6,693 nucleotides of DNA from Candidatus Aminicenantota bacterium (GTDB lineage: Bacteria > Acidobacteriota > Aminicenantia > UBA2199). Where the stretch lies: assembly GCA_024644125.1 (NCBI GenBank), contig JAHELQ010000302.1:1-6693 (forward strand), given 5' to 3'. Under the pieces are notes generated by a model. The model saw nothing but the letters and a program-made list of their open reading frames with translations, was not told the origin of the DNA and made no database searches. Shown in pieces: positions 1 to 5,870 of the stretch (within the stretch, counting starts at the first letter, position 1; the number at the start of each line of letters is the position of its first letter). A program made the position numbers and the translations under genes.

Positions 1-1167
1 TTCTTGAGAAACGGTCTCCCCAATTGGGACTGAATGCTGCCATAGCGCATCCCGCAGTGTGTCCAACTGGTGGAGTAACCGAATGGGATCTAAATCGTGG
101 ACTATCTTATCAAGCTTATCTGAATCTTTTATTTCTACTGAGTTTGAATCGATCAGTCGTCGGAAGGGTGTTTCTGCGCTATGATACTGGCGATAAACTC
201 TATGATTTTTGCGCGTTTTCCTTTTTAGCTTCATTGAAGGCTGAAAAAAATTAACATATAAGCGCAACGCTCGATATATCTCTGCTAATTGTTTATACGC
301 TCTGTGCCCTTCAAATCTATCATATCCGACTATTTTCCGGACAATAGCGCCATTCTTTTGTTCGACAAAGCACTGATCATTCTTTTTGTATGCTCGACTT
401 CGGGTTAGCGTAATATTATTCACGCTACAATATTCAATCAGGTCGGCATTCATAAATTCACTACCATTATCTGCATCCAGTCCGAGTATTTTGAACGGAA
501 TCAATCCTGAAATCCGCTCTAAGGCATTAATAATGGTATGTTTACTCCGATTTATTAATGCTACGCACTCGGTCCAGCCTGTGGCAATATCCGTTAATAC
601 CAGAGTAGACAAAAAGGATCCAGAAGCGCTTTGCCCGCAATGCCAGACAAGATCGATTTCAAAAAATCCAGGCTTTTTTTCATGCCAATCTGAAAACGTG
701 CGTATAGGAATCTGTTTCTTTATGAGGTTTGCGGAACTATTTAGACTCTTCTTTTTGTACTGAGTATTTGAACGCCATGGCTTCAATATTCTGTCGATTG
801 TTGCCGGGCTTATTGAAATTAACTGGTTCCGCACTTCATCAGAAATTTCAAGGTGCCCATGATGCTCTAATATTGGCACTAATTCTTTTAGAAATGGAGC
901 CAGACGCTTGGATGCAATGAAATTTGCAGCAGACCAGGCGATAACCAAGGCATCTTGAACCTCCTTACCATAAAATCTAGTCCGTGGTCGTTTAATTGTT
1001 TTTGAAACTGAAATATCAGATTGAGAAAGCAATCTAATTGCATATTTGCGTTTATACCCAGTTGCAGCAATAAACTCATTCAAGATAACGGTCTTGGTTC
1101 TTCGATTGGCTTCCCGATATCGCGGACCGACCGTCCATAGAAATTCACGCTTTGCTTGAAAACTCAT
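1..1167 (-). CDS. DD(35)E integrase-type transposase, partial (3' end off the left edge)
   Basis: The frame is open for 389 codons from ATG at 1167 to the left edge, with no stop or frameshift. GAGG at 1174-1177, six bases upstream, supports the start. Residues about 25-60 look like a helix-turn-helix DNA-binding region. The retroviral-integrase-like core follows: D172 in FEIDLVWHCG, D233 in the DNGSEF motif, and E269 in NDQCFVEQKNG. The D233-E269 gap is 35 residues, as in rve-fold transposases (IS3, IS481, retroviral integrase), so all three metal-binding acidic residues are present. Such enzymes cut and join the ends of their insertion sequence. The basic C-terminal part, including KLKRKTRKNHRVYRQYH near 313-329, fits a DNA-binding tail. 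The IS family is not assigned: the motif set is integrase-like, but the second terminal repeat lies outside the window. It appears to be a single-ORF element that could still be active. Confidence 0.9.
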   Translation of the reverse strand, partial: MSFQAKREFLWTVGPRYREANRRTKTVILNEFIAATGYKRKYAIRLLSQSDISVSKTIKRPRTRFYGKEVQDALVIAWSAANFIASKRLAPFLKELVPILEHHGHLEISDEVRNQLISISPATIDRILKPWRSNTQYKKKSLNSSANLIKKQIPIRTFSDWHEKKPGFFEIDLVWHCGQSASGSFLSTLVLTDIATGWTECVALINRSKHTIINALERISGLIPFKILGLDADNGSEFMNADLIEYCSVNNITLTRSRAYKKNDQCFVEQKNGAIVRKIVGYDRFEGHRAYKQLAEIYRALRLYVNFFQPSMKLKRKTRKNHRVYRQYHSAETPFRRLIDSNSVEIKDSDKLDKIVHDLDPIRLLHQLDTLRDALWQHSVPIGETVSQE

Positions 1168-1239
1168 TGTTGACCTCACAATTTACCCTCCGTTCCCTTA
1201 TAGAGAAAACTTATGGTAAAATTATTCGTGAGGCAACAC
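1168..1239. repeat. Imperfect inverted repeat upstream of the transposase, possible IS end region
   Basis: TGTTGACCTCAC at 1168-1179 and GTGAGGCAACAC at 1228-1239 are inverted copies of GTGAGG(T)CAACA that differ by one base insertion. They bracket the candidate promoter and the leader of the transposase. Sites like this near an IS end can be transposase-binding sites or part of the terminal repeat. The opposite end of the element is outside the window, so the true IS boundary cannot be fixed. It probably lies within about 1228-1280. Confidence 0.35.
1208..1236 (-). promoter_or_regulatory. Candidate promoter of the transposase
   Basis: Read on the minus strand, TTGCCT (1231-1236) and TAAGTT (1208-1213) are separated by 17 bp and lie about 40 bp upstream of the transposase ATG. 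The -10 match is weak (three of six bases). The spacing and position are the main support. Confidence 0.3.
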
Positions 1240-1240
1240 T

Positions 1241-1590
1241 TTTTGTAAAGTTACTTTTAAAGAGAGTCAATGCGGCCGGGAGATTTGAGTGTCGCTGAAC
1301 ACTTGCGTACGGTAGAGTTAATATGTGTAAAATAGTTCAACATTCAAGATGACAATAATTTTATTTTTTACCTGGAGATAATTTGGTCCTATTTTCTCTC
1401 ATCTATCCCAGATTCCCCCACCATCCCCAAAAAATTCCAAAAATGGCCGTCATTATCTCCTCGACGCACAAGAAAAAAACCTCCCCCGACAAGTCAAACG
1501 CCCTCGTTCAGGTCACTTTCCACCTTCGCAATCCCCCACATTCCCAAAAATACCACGATTCGCGACACACCCCTCATGACTTCCACCCAA
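1241..1590. other. Spacer with no intact gene; pyrimidine-rich on the plus strand
   Basis: No ORF here has a ribosome binding site or recognisable domain. A small hairpin (AGTGT at 1288-1292, ACACT at 1299-1303) lies just outside the IS region. From about 1395 to 1600 the plus strand is rich in C and T and shows runs such as CCCCC, so the minus strand is G-rich. On the minus strand this part reads as the tail of the possible decayed coding sequence annotated separately. The IS boundary may fall near the left of this stretch. Confidence 0.5.
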
Positions 1591-1947
1591 ATATCCCCGA
1601 TTTGTATCGCAAGGACAACAAAATGAATCACATGTGTTCTAATTTGAATCGAGGCGATTCGAAAAGTGTCTATATTGTCTCTGAAAGTGACATGGGTATC
1701 TGTAATTGTATCGAAAGTATTCCGAATTGTACCGTCAGTATCTCGATTTGTATCGAAACTATCACTAAAAGTAACGTGGGTATCACTATTTGAATCATCG
1801 CTATCACGATTTGAATCTTGAGTATCACAATTTGGATCAAAAGTACTACAAGTTGAATCGCCACTATCACAAAAGTGACATGATGTACCTGAATTGAATC
1901 ATAGTGATGTAAATATTAATCATAGTGATACTGACTATATCGCCGCG
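1591..1947. repeat. Degenerate 21-bp tandem repeat (about 16 units)
   Basis: Units of the form GTATCnnnATTTGnATCnnn start at 1675, 1696, 1717, 1738, 1759, 1780, 1801, 1822, 1843, 1864, 1885, 1906 and 1927, exactly 21 bp apart. A clear earlier unit at 1591 is a multiple of 21 away, with poorer units between. The last two units share AATCATAGTGAT (1897-1908 and 1918-1929). Each unit holds two ATC-type half motifs about 10-11 bp apart, close to one helical turn. There are no spacers, so this is not a CRISPR. Because 21 is a multiple of three, the tract stays open in several frames and encodes heptads such as IQIVI on the minus strand. Units are diverged, which suggests an old array. Confidence 0.85.
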
Positions 1948-1975
1948 CGGCCCATTTCCCTCGTGGGCCGGTGCG
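1944..1975. other. GC-rich hairpin
   Basis: CGGCCCA (1948-1954) and TGGGCCG (1964-1970) pair perfectly around a nine-base loop. CGC (1944-1946) and GCG (1973-1975) extend the stem past a small internal loop. No T-run follows on either strand, so it is not a standard intrinsic terminator. It sits exactly where the 21-bp repeat ends, and on the minus strand it falls in the segment reading APAHEGNGPR. Confidence 0.6.
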
Positions 1976-2145
1976 TTCCCGTAAAATTGCTCACCAGTCA
2001 CTGACGCCTCCACTAAAATCTCCCGGCACCGAGACTCAGACCCACAAAATATCAATGAATTTCAAGAGATGTTTTAAATTACTTCAATTACATAGATCGC
2101 CAACTGGAAGAGAAACTGATCTGAATGGTGGGACAGGTAAACCAG

Positions 2146-2224
2146 GGAGTAAACTATTATATTTCTGTATAAATAATTATAATAATTGATGCAAGTTGAG
2201 TTCAGGTTGTCTAAAATACTGGAG
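2146..2224 (+). promoter_or_regulatory. Upstream element, copy A (shared with 5736-5814)
   Basis: Positions 2146-2190 match 5736-5780 at 38 of 45 bases with no gap. After a 20-bp stretch without similarity, CTAAAATACTGGAG (2211-2224) matches the corresponding block at 5801-5814 at 11 of 14 bases, again in the same register. Two -10-like hexamers are present: TATAAT at 2178-2183 and TAAAAT at 2212-2217. No good -35 box is seen at standard spacing. A dyad TATTT (2160-2164) / AAATA (2171-2175) encloses CTGTAT. The -10 block ends 87 bp before the lipoprotein-like gene at 2304, so it probably drives that gene. Whether it is a regulatory site or a dispersed repeat is open. Confidence 0.5.
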
Positions 2225-2303
2225 TCCACGAAGTTAAATAGATTTAAGCGGAAGTGAACGTTCTGGTAATTGTACAACTGATTGCCAAAAGGAGGAACTG
2301 ATA

Positions 2304-3143
2304 ATGAAATTGGATTCGAAATTGATCGTCCTGGTAATGTTGATTGGCCTTTCGTGTGTGAGTTGTTTGGATTCTCCAGATATGGTGGAATGTCAGAAAT
2401 TTAAGCTGGAAACAAGTGAGAATGGAGTTCTTCTCAATGTGAGAATCGATACGGATCTCCCCGATGATACCCTTGTCGTTGTGAGTGTTTCGCGGGTTTA
2501 TAAAGAGGTCGGAAATCCTGCAACATATAGTATCGATTATTTTAGTGATAAAAGTCAGATGAGGAATTGGAAAGTCGGCCAGAATATCACGTTAAGTGAT
2601 GTCGATTGGAAAGAGTCATTGAAAAAAAAGCAGGTGGAAATGTCCAGGTTGGGTTATGGCTTTGATGTCGCCTCCATTAGCGACAAAATCGAAGTGTACG
2701 CGGTCGTCCCCATTGGGCAGGAGAATCCCCGCTTTGGATTTGATAACCAGTATTTGACAGGAGTGGCGGTTCGCAGTGATGGGCAAACAAGAACTGTTCA
2801 CGCGAAGGTACTCGTCAAGCGGCCAATGAAAAAAACTCCGATCGGCAAATCGACGATTCCTAGCTTGAATCCGCTGGATCTGGAAGTTGGCGCGACCTAC
2901 ACAGTCAAGAAAATAACACCTGTTATGCCTCATTACAATTCCAGTAATCCATCTCTGGCTATGCGCAAGATCAAATATTTAGAGGGTGGAGATTCGTTCA
3001 GAGTGGTCAAGAAGAGAATAGCGAACGGCGCGATGTGGTACCAGGTCATTGGACTGCAACGACCCACAAATAAAAAAATGAACGGTTGGATCAAGGGCAT
3101 CGCGTTATTGGGCCAGAATCTGGACGGTACCCGGCACCCATGA
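2304..3143 (+). CDS. Secreted or lipid-anchored protein with C-terminal SH3-like domain
   Basis: The start is ATG 2304 behind AAAGGAGG (2288-2295), eight bases away. The 279-residue product begins with an export signal (K2, K6, then a hydrophobic stretch to about residue 20) ending in LSCVSC. C21, or less likely C18, could be lipidated, though neither fits the lipobox perfectly. Residues about 30-175 form a beta-rich domain with DLPDDTLVVVSVSR (51-64) and NPRFGFDNQYLTG (141-153). I recall similar unnamed domains in other environmental bacteria but cannot name a family. Residues about 194-270 look like an SH3b-type domain (WYQVIGL near 245-251, GWIKGIALL at 261-269), a fold that often binds peptidoglycan or extracellular ligands. 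The inferred location is the cell envelope. The protein seems complete, and function beyond that is unknown. Confidence 0.85.
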   Translation: MKLDSKLIVLVMLIGLSCVSCLDSPDMVECQKFKLETSENGVLLNVRIDTDLPDDTLVVVSVSRVYKEVGNPATYSIDYFSDKSQMRNWKVGQNITLSDVDWKESLKKKQVEMSRLGYGFDVASISDKIEVYAVVPIGQENPRFGFDNQYLTGVAVRSDGQTRTVHAKVLVKRPMKKTPIGKSTIPSLNPLDLEVGATYTVKKITPVMPHYNSSNPSLAMRKIKYLEGGDSFRVVKKRIANGAMWYQVIGLQRPTNKKMNGWIKGIALLGQNLDGTRHP

Positions 3144-3196
3144 CCGAGCATTAAGACCTTCTTCAATGACATGTTGTTCATTTGTTTTCTCAAATA

Positions 3197-3214
3197 GCAA
3201 ACGTATAGGTTTGC
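3197..3214. promoter_or_regulatory. Perfect inverted repeat before the small membrane protein gene
   Basis: GCAAAC (3197-3202) and GTTTGC (3209-3214) are perfect inverted copies around GTATAG. The dyad ends 12 bases before the AGGAG ribosome binding site of the next gene. It could be an operator, a leader hairpin affecting translation, or a weak end signal for the preceding gene. No T-run follows on the plus strand, which argues against an intrinsic terminator. Confidence 0.45.
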
Positions 3215-3239
3215 GAAAAAATTAAAAGGAGTGAGGATA

Positions 3240-3521
3240 ATGATTAAAGAACACAACAACAAAAGTCTGGCCTTCGGAATTCCAGGTTTGATTTTACAAA
3301 CGTTTGGATATGGAATGCAATCTCCTGAAGTGCTTCTGATTGGCAGTCTATTGCTGCTTATCGGCTTTGGATATTATGCAAAAGCAAAAGGGCGGAGCCC
3401 ATTATGGGCAATACTTGGATTTTTCTCGCTTCTGGGTTTGCTGGGATTGGCGGTGTTGAAGGACATGAGCAAAGAGCCGGAAAACCCCAACCAATCCGTC
3501 ATCGAAAACCAATCCACCTAA
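3240..3521 (+). CDS. Small integral membrane protein of unknown function (93 aa)
   Basis: ATG 3240 is preferred over the in-frame GTG at 3231, because AGGAG (3227-3231) lies eight bases before the ATG and overlaps the GTG. The product has hydrophobic segments at about residues 10-26, 31-46 and 55-73. A short basic loop, YYAKAKGRSPLW (45-56), sits before the last segment, and a polar tail follows K74. Loops of the type AKxKGRSPxW before a GLLG-rich helix occur in small uncharacterised membrane proteins; I know no function for them. The gene follows the SH3-domain gene by 96 bp on the same strand. It may share a transcript, though the dyad at 3197-3214 and possible weak promoter sequences in between allow separate control. 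Confidence 0.8.
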   Translation: MIKEHNNKSLAFGIPGLILQTFGYGMQSPEVLLIGSLLLLIGFGYYAKAKGRSPLWAILGFFSLLGLLGLAVLKDMSKEPENPNQSVIENQST

Positions 3522-3759
3522 ACAATGATGTTGTTCATGATTGCAGGCCCCGATTTACTGCCGATTTTGATTCGACCTGAAGACCTCTGAGTCTAACTCA
3601 TAATGGGCCTCTAAATTATAGCTAGCACTACCTATCTGTGTGACCTGAATTTAGGGGACCATTATAGACCGAATGGGATTAGTGAGAACGGGATCGAAAG
3701 CTCGGATCAGCAAGGGCGAATTAGAAAGGGAAACGGTTCGAATGGCAAACCGACGCGTC
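3522..3759. other. Spacer with no convincing gene
   Basis: Nothing here has a ribosome binding site plus a recognisable product. An open frame from ATG 3673 to TGA 3838-3840 would give 55 residues (starting MGLVRTGSKARISKGELERE), but it lacks a ribosome binding site and runs through the promoter candidate at 3760-3788. CAATGATGTTGTTCATGATTG-like sequence at 3523-3543 forms an imperfect stem just after the membrane protein gene and resembles 3164-3184, which sits just after the SH3-domain gene. Both may be weak 3'-end structures, but neither has a T-run. Confidence 0.5.
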
Positions 3760-3788
3760 TTGACTGGGTATGTGAAAAGCGATAATAT
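3760..3788 (+). promoter_or_regulatory. Candidate sigma-70-type promoter for the propeller gene
   Basis: TTGACT (3760-3765) matches five of six -35 bases. TAATAT (3783-3788) is 17 bp downstream and matches four of six -10 bases. Transcription from here would give a leader of roughly 120 nt before ATG 3917. TTCCGGTG occurs twice in that leader (3798-3805 and 3853-3860), with no clear meaning. Confidence 0.5.
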
Positions 3789-3916
3789 TTATAGGAATTC
3801 CGGTGGGATTCCAGTTGTTTACACACTTAATCGGGATTGAGAGTAATCCAGTTTCCGGTGAACCAAGGCAAGAAAATATTTTATGGGGTTTTATAGAACC
3901 AGGAAGGAGGGCTTTG

Positions 3917-5086
3917 ATGAAAAAATCTCGCTGGATTTATGTAGTATTCTTTCTTTCTTTCAATTTCCATATATTTGGGGACATAACTTATGGCAGTAAC
4001 AATAAATCTCAATTTGAAAGTTCTGTAACAATTCTTGAGATCAGCCATGGGAGATTAATGGGTATGAGTCGAGAGAGGGAGGAGTATTATGTAATTGACA
4101 GTATTTCCTCAAAGTTGGAGAACCAGATTCTACTTCAGGTTCACCAGTTGAAGGATGGGGCTCTCAAAGAGACGGTTCATCTTAAATACGGTGACTGTGC
4201 TTCTCCTTCGGAATTGTGTGATCCAACATTTGTTCAATATCATGACAATAAGTTTTTCATTTATGATCTAGACAGAAAAATATCAATATACAATTCCGAA
4301 TTCATCTGGCTATATAGTAGCCGTTATTATAAAAACCGGCATTTTGTAAATTTCTGGGGCGAAGATTCCAGTTATTTTTTTGTTTTTGGGGAGCAAATCA
4401 TTAAACGTGACCAAGGAGAACTCAGTGTATTACTAAATTCATTCAGTAAAAGTCACCTCATTCAAGAAGATAAAATCATTGATAAATTTTTCGTGGAGTA
4501 CAAACGTAAGCGATACACAAACAATGGCGTTCAATTTGTGGATATTCCGTATTTTTGCCCCATTGTAAATGGATTTGAACAGTCCGGTAAGATTGTATAT
4601 TGCATAAATACCAGAAATAATTACGTTGTTTTCGATCCAGCGAATGGATCTAAAAAAAATGTGTCAGTTCCACAACTTAAAGAAAAAGTGTATACAGAAA
4701 AAGAGGCACAATTGGCTGGATACTTCAAAACTGATGGTTTTGAAGAAAGGAGAAAAAAGGCCGGCCTCGTTCTAAGATATACACCATATCATGAAAAAGT
4801 ATTTCATTTGGGTATGATGAATGTGGGAGAGAATTTATTAGGGTTTATTTCAAGTATAGATTTCGGTTCAAATACTATTGATGTTGATGTCATTCAAGCT
4901 AAAACAGGGGAGTTCGTTGAAACCGTGAAACTTCCTGCAGGAAAAAGTTTTTTTAAAGGGCTCTCAATGGCAGGGCCAGGTTTTAATCAATCTTATTTTT
5001 GTTATGACAAAAACGTTTATATCTGGCAGGATGTAAATGATGAATACGAGACAATTACATGTCTTGGTGTGCTAAAAAAGGATTAG
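3917..5086 (+). CDS. Exported beta-propeller-like protein (389 aa)
   Basis: The ATG at 3917 has AAGGAGG (3904-3910) six bases upstream and opens with a signal peptide: MKKSR, a hydrophobic core to about residue 20, then polar sequence. An upstream in-frame GTG at 3803 has no ribosome binding site and would bury this signal, so it is rejected. The mature part shows repeated beta-hairpin units of the propeller type, for example FVQYHDNKFFIYDLDRKISIY (split here: FVQYHDNKFF at 105-114, then IYDLDRKISIY at 115-125) and GKIVYCINTRNNYVVFDPANG (GKIVYCINTR at 224-233, then NNYVVFDPANG). The length suits a six-bladed propeller of the NHL/TolB-like kind, a binding scaffold rather than a known enzyme. 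There is no lipobox, so a periplasmic or secreted protein is inferred. The next ORF starts 24 bp downstream, suggesting a shared transcript. Confidence 0.75.
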   Translation: MKKSRWIYVVFFLSFNFHIFGDITYGSNNKSQFESSVTILEISHGRLMGMSREREEYYVIDSISSKLENQILLQVHQLKDGALKETVHLKYGDCASPSELCDPTFVQYHDNKFFIYDLDRKISIYNSEFIWLYSSRYYKNRHFVNFWGEDSSYFFVFGEQIIKRDQGELSVLLNSFSKSHLIQEDKIIDKFFVEYKRKRYTNNGVQFVDIPYFCPIVNGFEQSGKIVYCINTRNNYVVFDPANGSKKNVSVPQLKEKVYTEKEAQLAGYFKTDGFEERRKKAGLVLRYTPYHEKVFHLGMMNVGENLLGFISSIDFGSNTIDVDVIQAKTGEFVETVKLPAGKSFFKGLSMAGPGFNQSYFCYDKNVYIWQDVNDEYETITCLGVLKKD

Positions 5087-5110
5087 AATTAATTTTGTAT
5101 AAGTCCCACA

Positions 5111-5515
5111 ATGCGAGAAAAAAAATTCCACCAGATGATATATGTTCAGTATGGGCCGGCCAAATCCGTGATATTTGATTTTCTAAAAAAAATTATATAC
5201 CGTGTCAGTACAGAGGAATTGAAGGCCTTCCAAAATAGAGGATTAGAAGAAGATTCGCAATTTGTACAAAATTTGGTGAAGGAAGATTTGATCATTGAAT
5301 TTGAGGCGGGCGCCTGGATACCATCGATAAACTTGAAAATAAATGAACGGTATGGGGACAGGCTAATTTTTAAAATTTTTCTCACCATCCAAAGCGAGAG
5401 GCGAGCCATTATCGAGAGATTCTTCCGATATTCGATCTACTTCACTCATACTTGCCTGTCCCCGCTCCGGCTGCTCCGACTATCAATACTACCGATCCTG
5501 CGTTCTCGCTCATGA
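5111..5515 (+). pseudogene. Truncated ORF resembling the N-terminal domain of a SPASM/radical-SAM peptide maturase
   Basis: The ATG at 5111 follows the propeller gene by 24 bp and lacks a clear ribosome binding site; translation could be coupled. ATG 5135 is an alternative. Residues 9-75 read as strand-strand-helix-helix-strand with GPAKSVIFDF (15-24), a helix from STEELKAF, and FVQNLVKEDLIIEF (51-64) before WIPSINL. From memory this layout resembles the N-terminal region of grasp-with-SPASM maturases, which precedes the radical SAM core in ribosomal-peptide modification enzymes. No CX3CX2C motif or other radical SAM core follows. From residue 115 the frame runs into the CCTGTCCCC repeat cluster, and the last 20 residues are encoded by it. 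This suggests truncation by insertion or deletion at about 5454. It could instead be a genuine small protein. The family link is an inference. Confidence 0.45.
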
Positions 5516-5722
5516 TGCCTGAGATAAGAATCCTGAGTCGAGAGTCGCGTGAAGCCGTAGACCGTGGGGGACAGGCTGATTTTTTCTCCCATGCGGCAAC
5601 CAATCATCGAGGTAGGAATCATCGTTCGCATCACCATTACGAAAAATTTCGGGAACCTCTCAGGCAATAGAGAGGAACAACTATCCACCTGTCCCCAGAA
5701 TTTTCCCCTGTCCCCAGAATTT
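5454..5722. repeat. Cluster of CCTGTCCCC repeats, possible REP- or MITE-like element
   Basis: The nine-base motif CCTGTCCCC lies at 5455-5463, inverted at 5567-5575, and direct at 5688-5696 and 5707-5715. The first pair extends to a perfect 10-bp inverted repeat (GCCTGTCCCC / GGGGACAGGC) bounding 123 bp. The last two belong to a 16-bp exact direct repeat, CCTGTCCCCAGAATTT, at 5688-5703 and 5707-5722. The sequence inside is GC-richer than the ORF it follows. No transposase gene is present, and no target duplication is obvious at 5454/5576. It may be a non-autonomous palindromic element. Between the repeats there is no convincing gene. Confidence 0.65.
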
Positions 5723-5735
5723 CTCTCGTAAAAAT

Positions 5736-5814
5736 GGAGTAAAGTTTTATCTTTCTGTATAAAGATTTATAATTGTTGATTTATTGCTGAGTTTATTCTT
5801 CTATAATATTGGGG
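5736..5814 (+). promoter_or_regulatory. Upstream element, copy B (shared with 2146-2224)
   Basis: This is the partner of copy A: 45 bp at 38 of 45 identity, then a -10 block CTATAATATTGGGG (5801-5814) at the same distance. Perfect TATAAT hexamers lie at 5768-5773 and 5802-5807. The dyad is better than in copy A: ATCTTT (5749-5754) and AAAGAT (5761-5766) around CTGTAT. TATAAT 5802-5807 ends 92 bp before ATG 5900, much like copy A and its gene. It probably drives the last gene. Confidence 0.5.
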
Positions 5815-5870
5815 ATTGGATAAGTTTCTTTCTGGTTTTTTTCGATTGACAATCTTTTTAGGAGGTATGC

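Larger units (their letters stand above)
1494..2055 (-). pseudogene. Possible decayed repeat-containing coding sequence
   Basis: Three minus-strand frames join end to end if two single-base indels are allowed. The first, from a TTG at 2055, reads through NAPAHEGNGPRGD into heptads and stops at 1867. The second covers 1870-1670 as near-perfect IQ-containing heptads. The third runs from about 1679 to a TGA at 1494-1496 and contains VESDLNEGV. The recurring I-Q codons are 41 bp apart across the first junction and 62 bp across the second (instead of 42 and 63), which fits one lost base at each. Beyond the TGA the frame is open again to a TAG at 1389. There is no ribosome binding site at the TTG. 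The alternative is that the open frames simply follow from a 21-bp repeat lacking stop codons. I do not recognise the product. Confidence 0.3.

Noticed and set aside
386..763. Plus-strand open frame of 125 codons
   Set aside because: It lies opposite the transposase core, whose catalytic motifs are clear on the minus strand.
1383..1793. Plus-strand open frame of 136 codons
   Set aside because: It starts without an ATG or ribosome binding site, has low-complexity Pro/His/Ser/Lys content from a C-rich tract, and ends inside the 21-bp repeat. Nothing suggests a product.
1591..1947. CRISPR array
   Set aside because: Units are contiguous, diverged and only 21 bp, with no unique spacers and no cas genes.
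1944..1975. Intrinsic terminator
   Set aside because: The stem is strong, but no T-run follows on either strand.
2616..2933. Minus-strand open frame of 105 codons inside the SH3-domain gene
   Set aside because: It is a shadow of the plus-strand gene, which has a good start, signal peptide and domain pattern.
3673..3840. 55-residue ORF before the propeller gene, considered as a peptide precursor
   Set aside because: It has no ribosome binding site, overlaps the best promoter candidate, and lacks a leader/core pattern or Gly-Gly-type cleavage site near its end.
3803..3916. N-terminal extension of the propeller gene from GTG 3803
   Set aside because: There is no ribosome binding site, and it would place 38 residues before a clear signal peptide that has its own AAGGAGG.
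5446..5688. Minus-strand open frame of 80 codons in the CCTGTCCCC cluster
   Set aside because: It is made of repeat sequence, shows no domain-like pattern and has no ribosome binding site.
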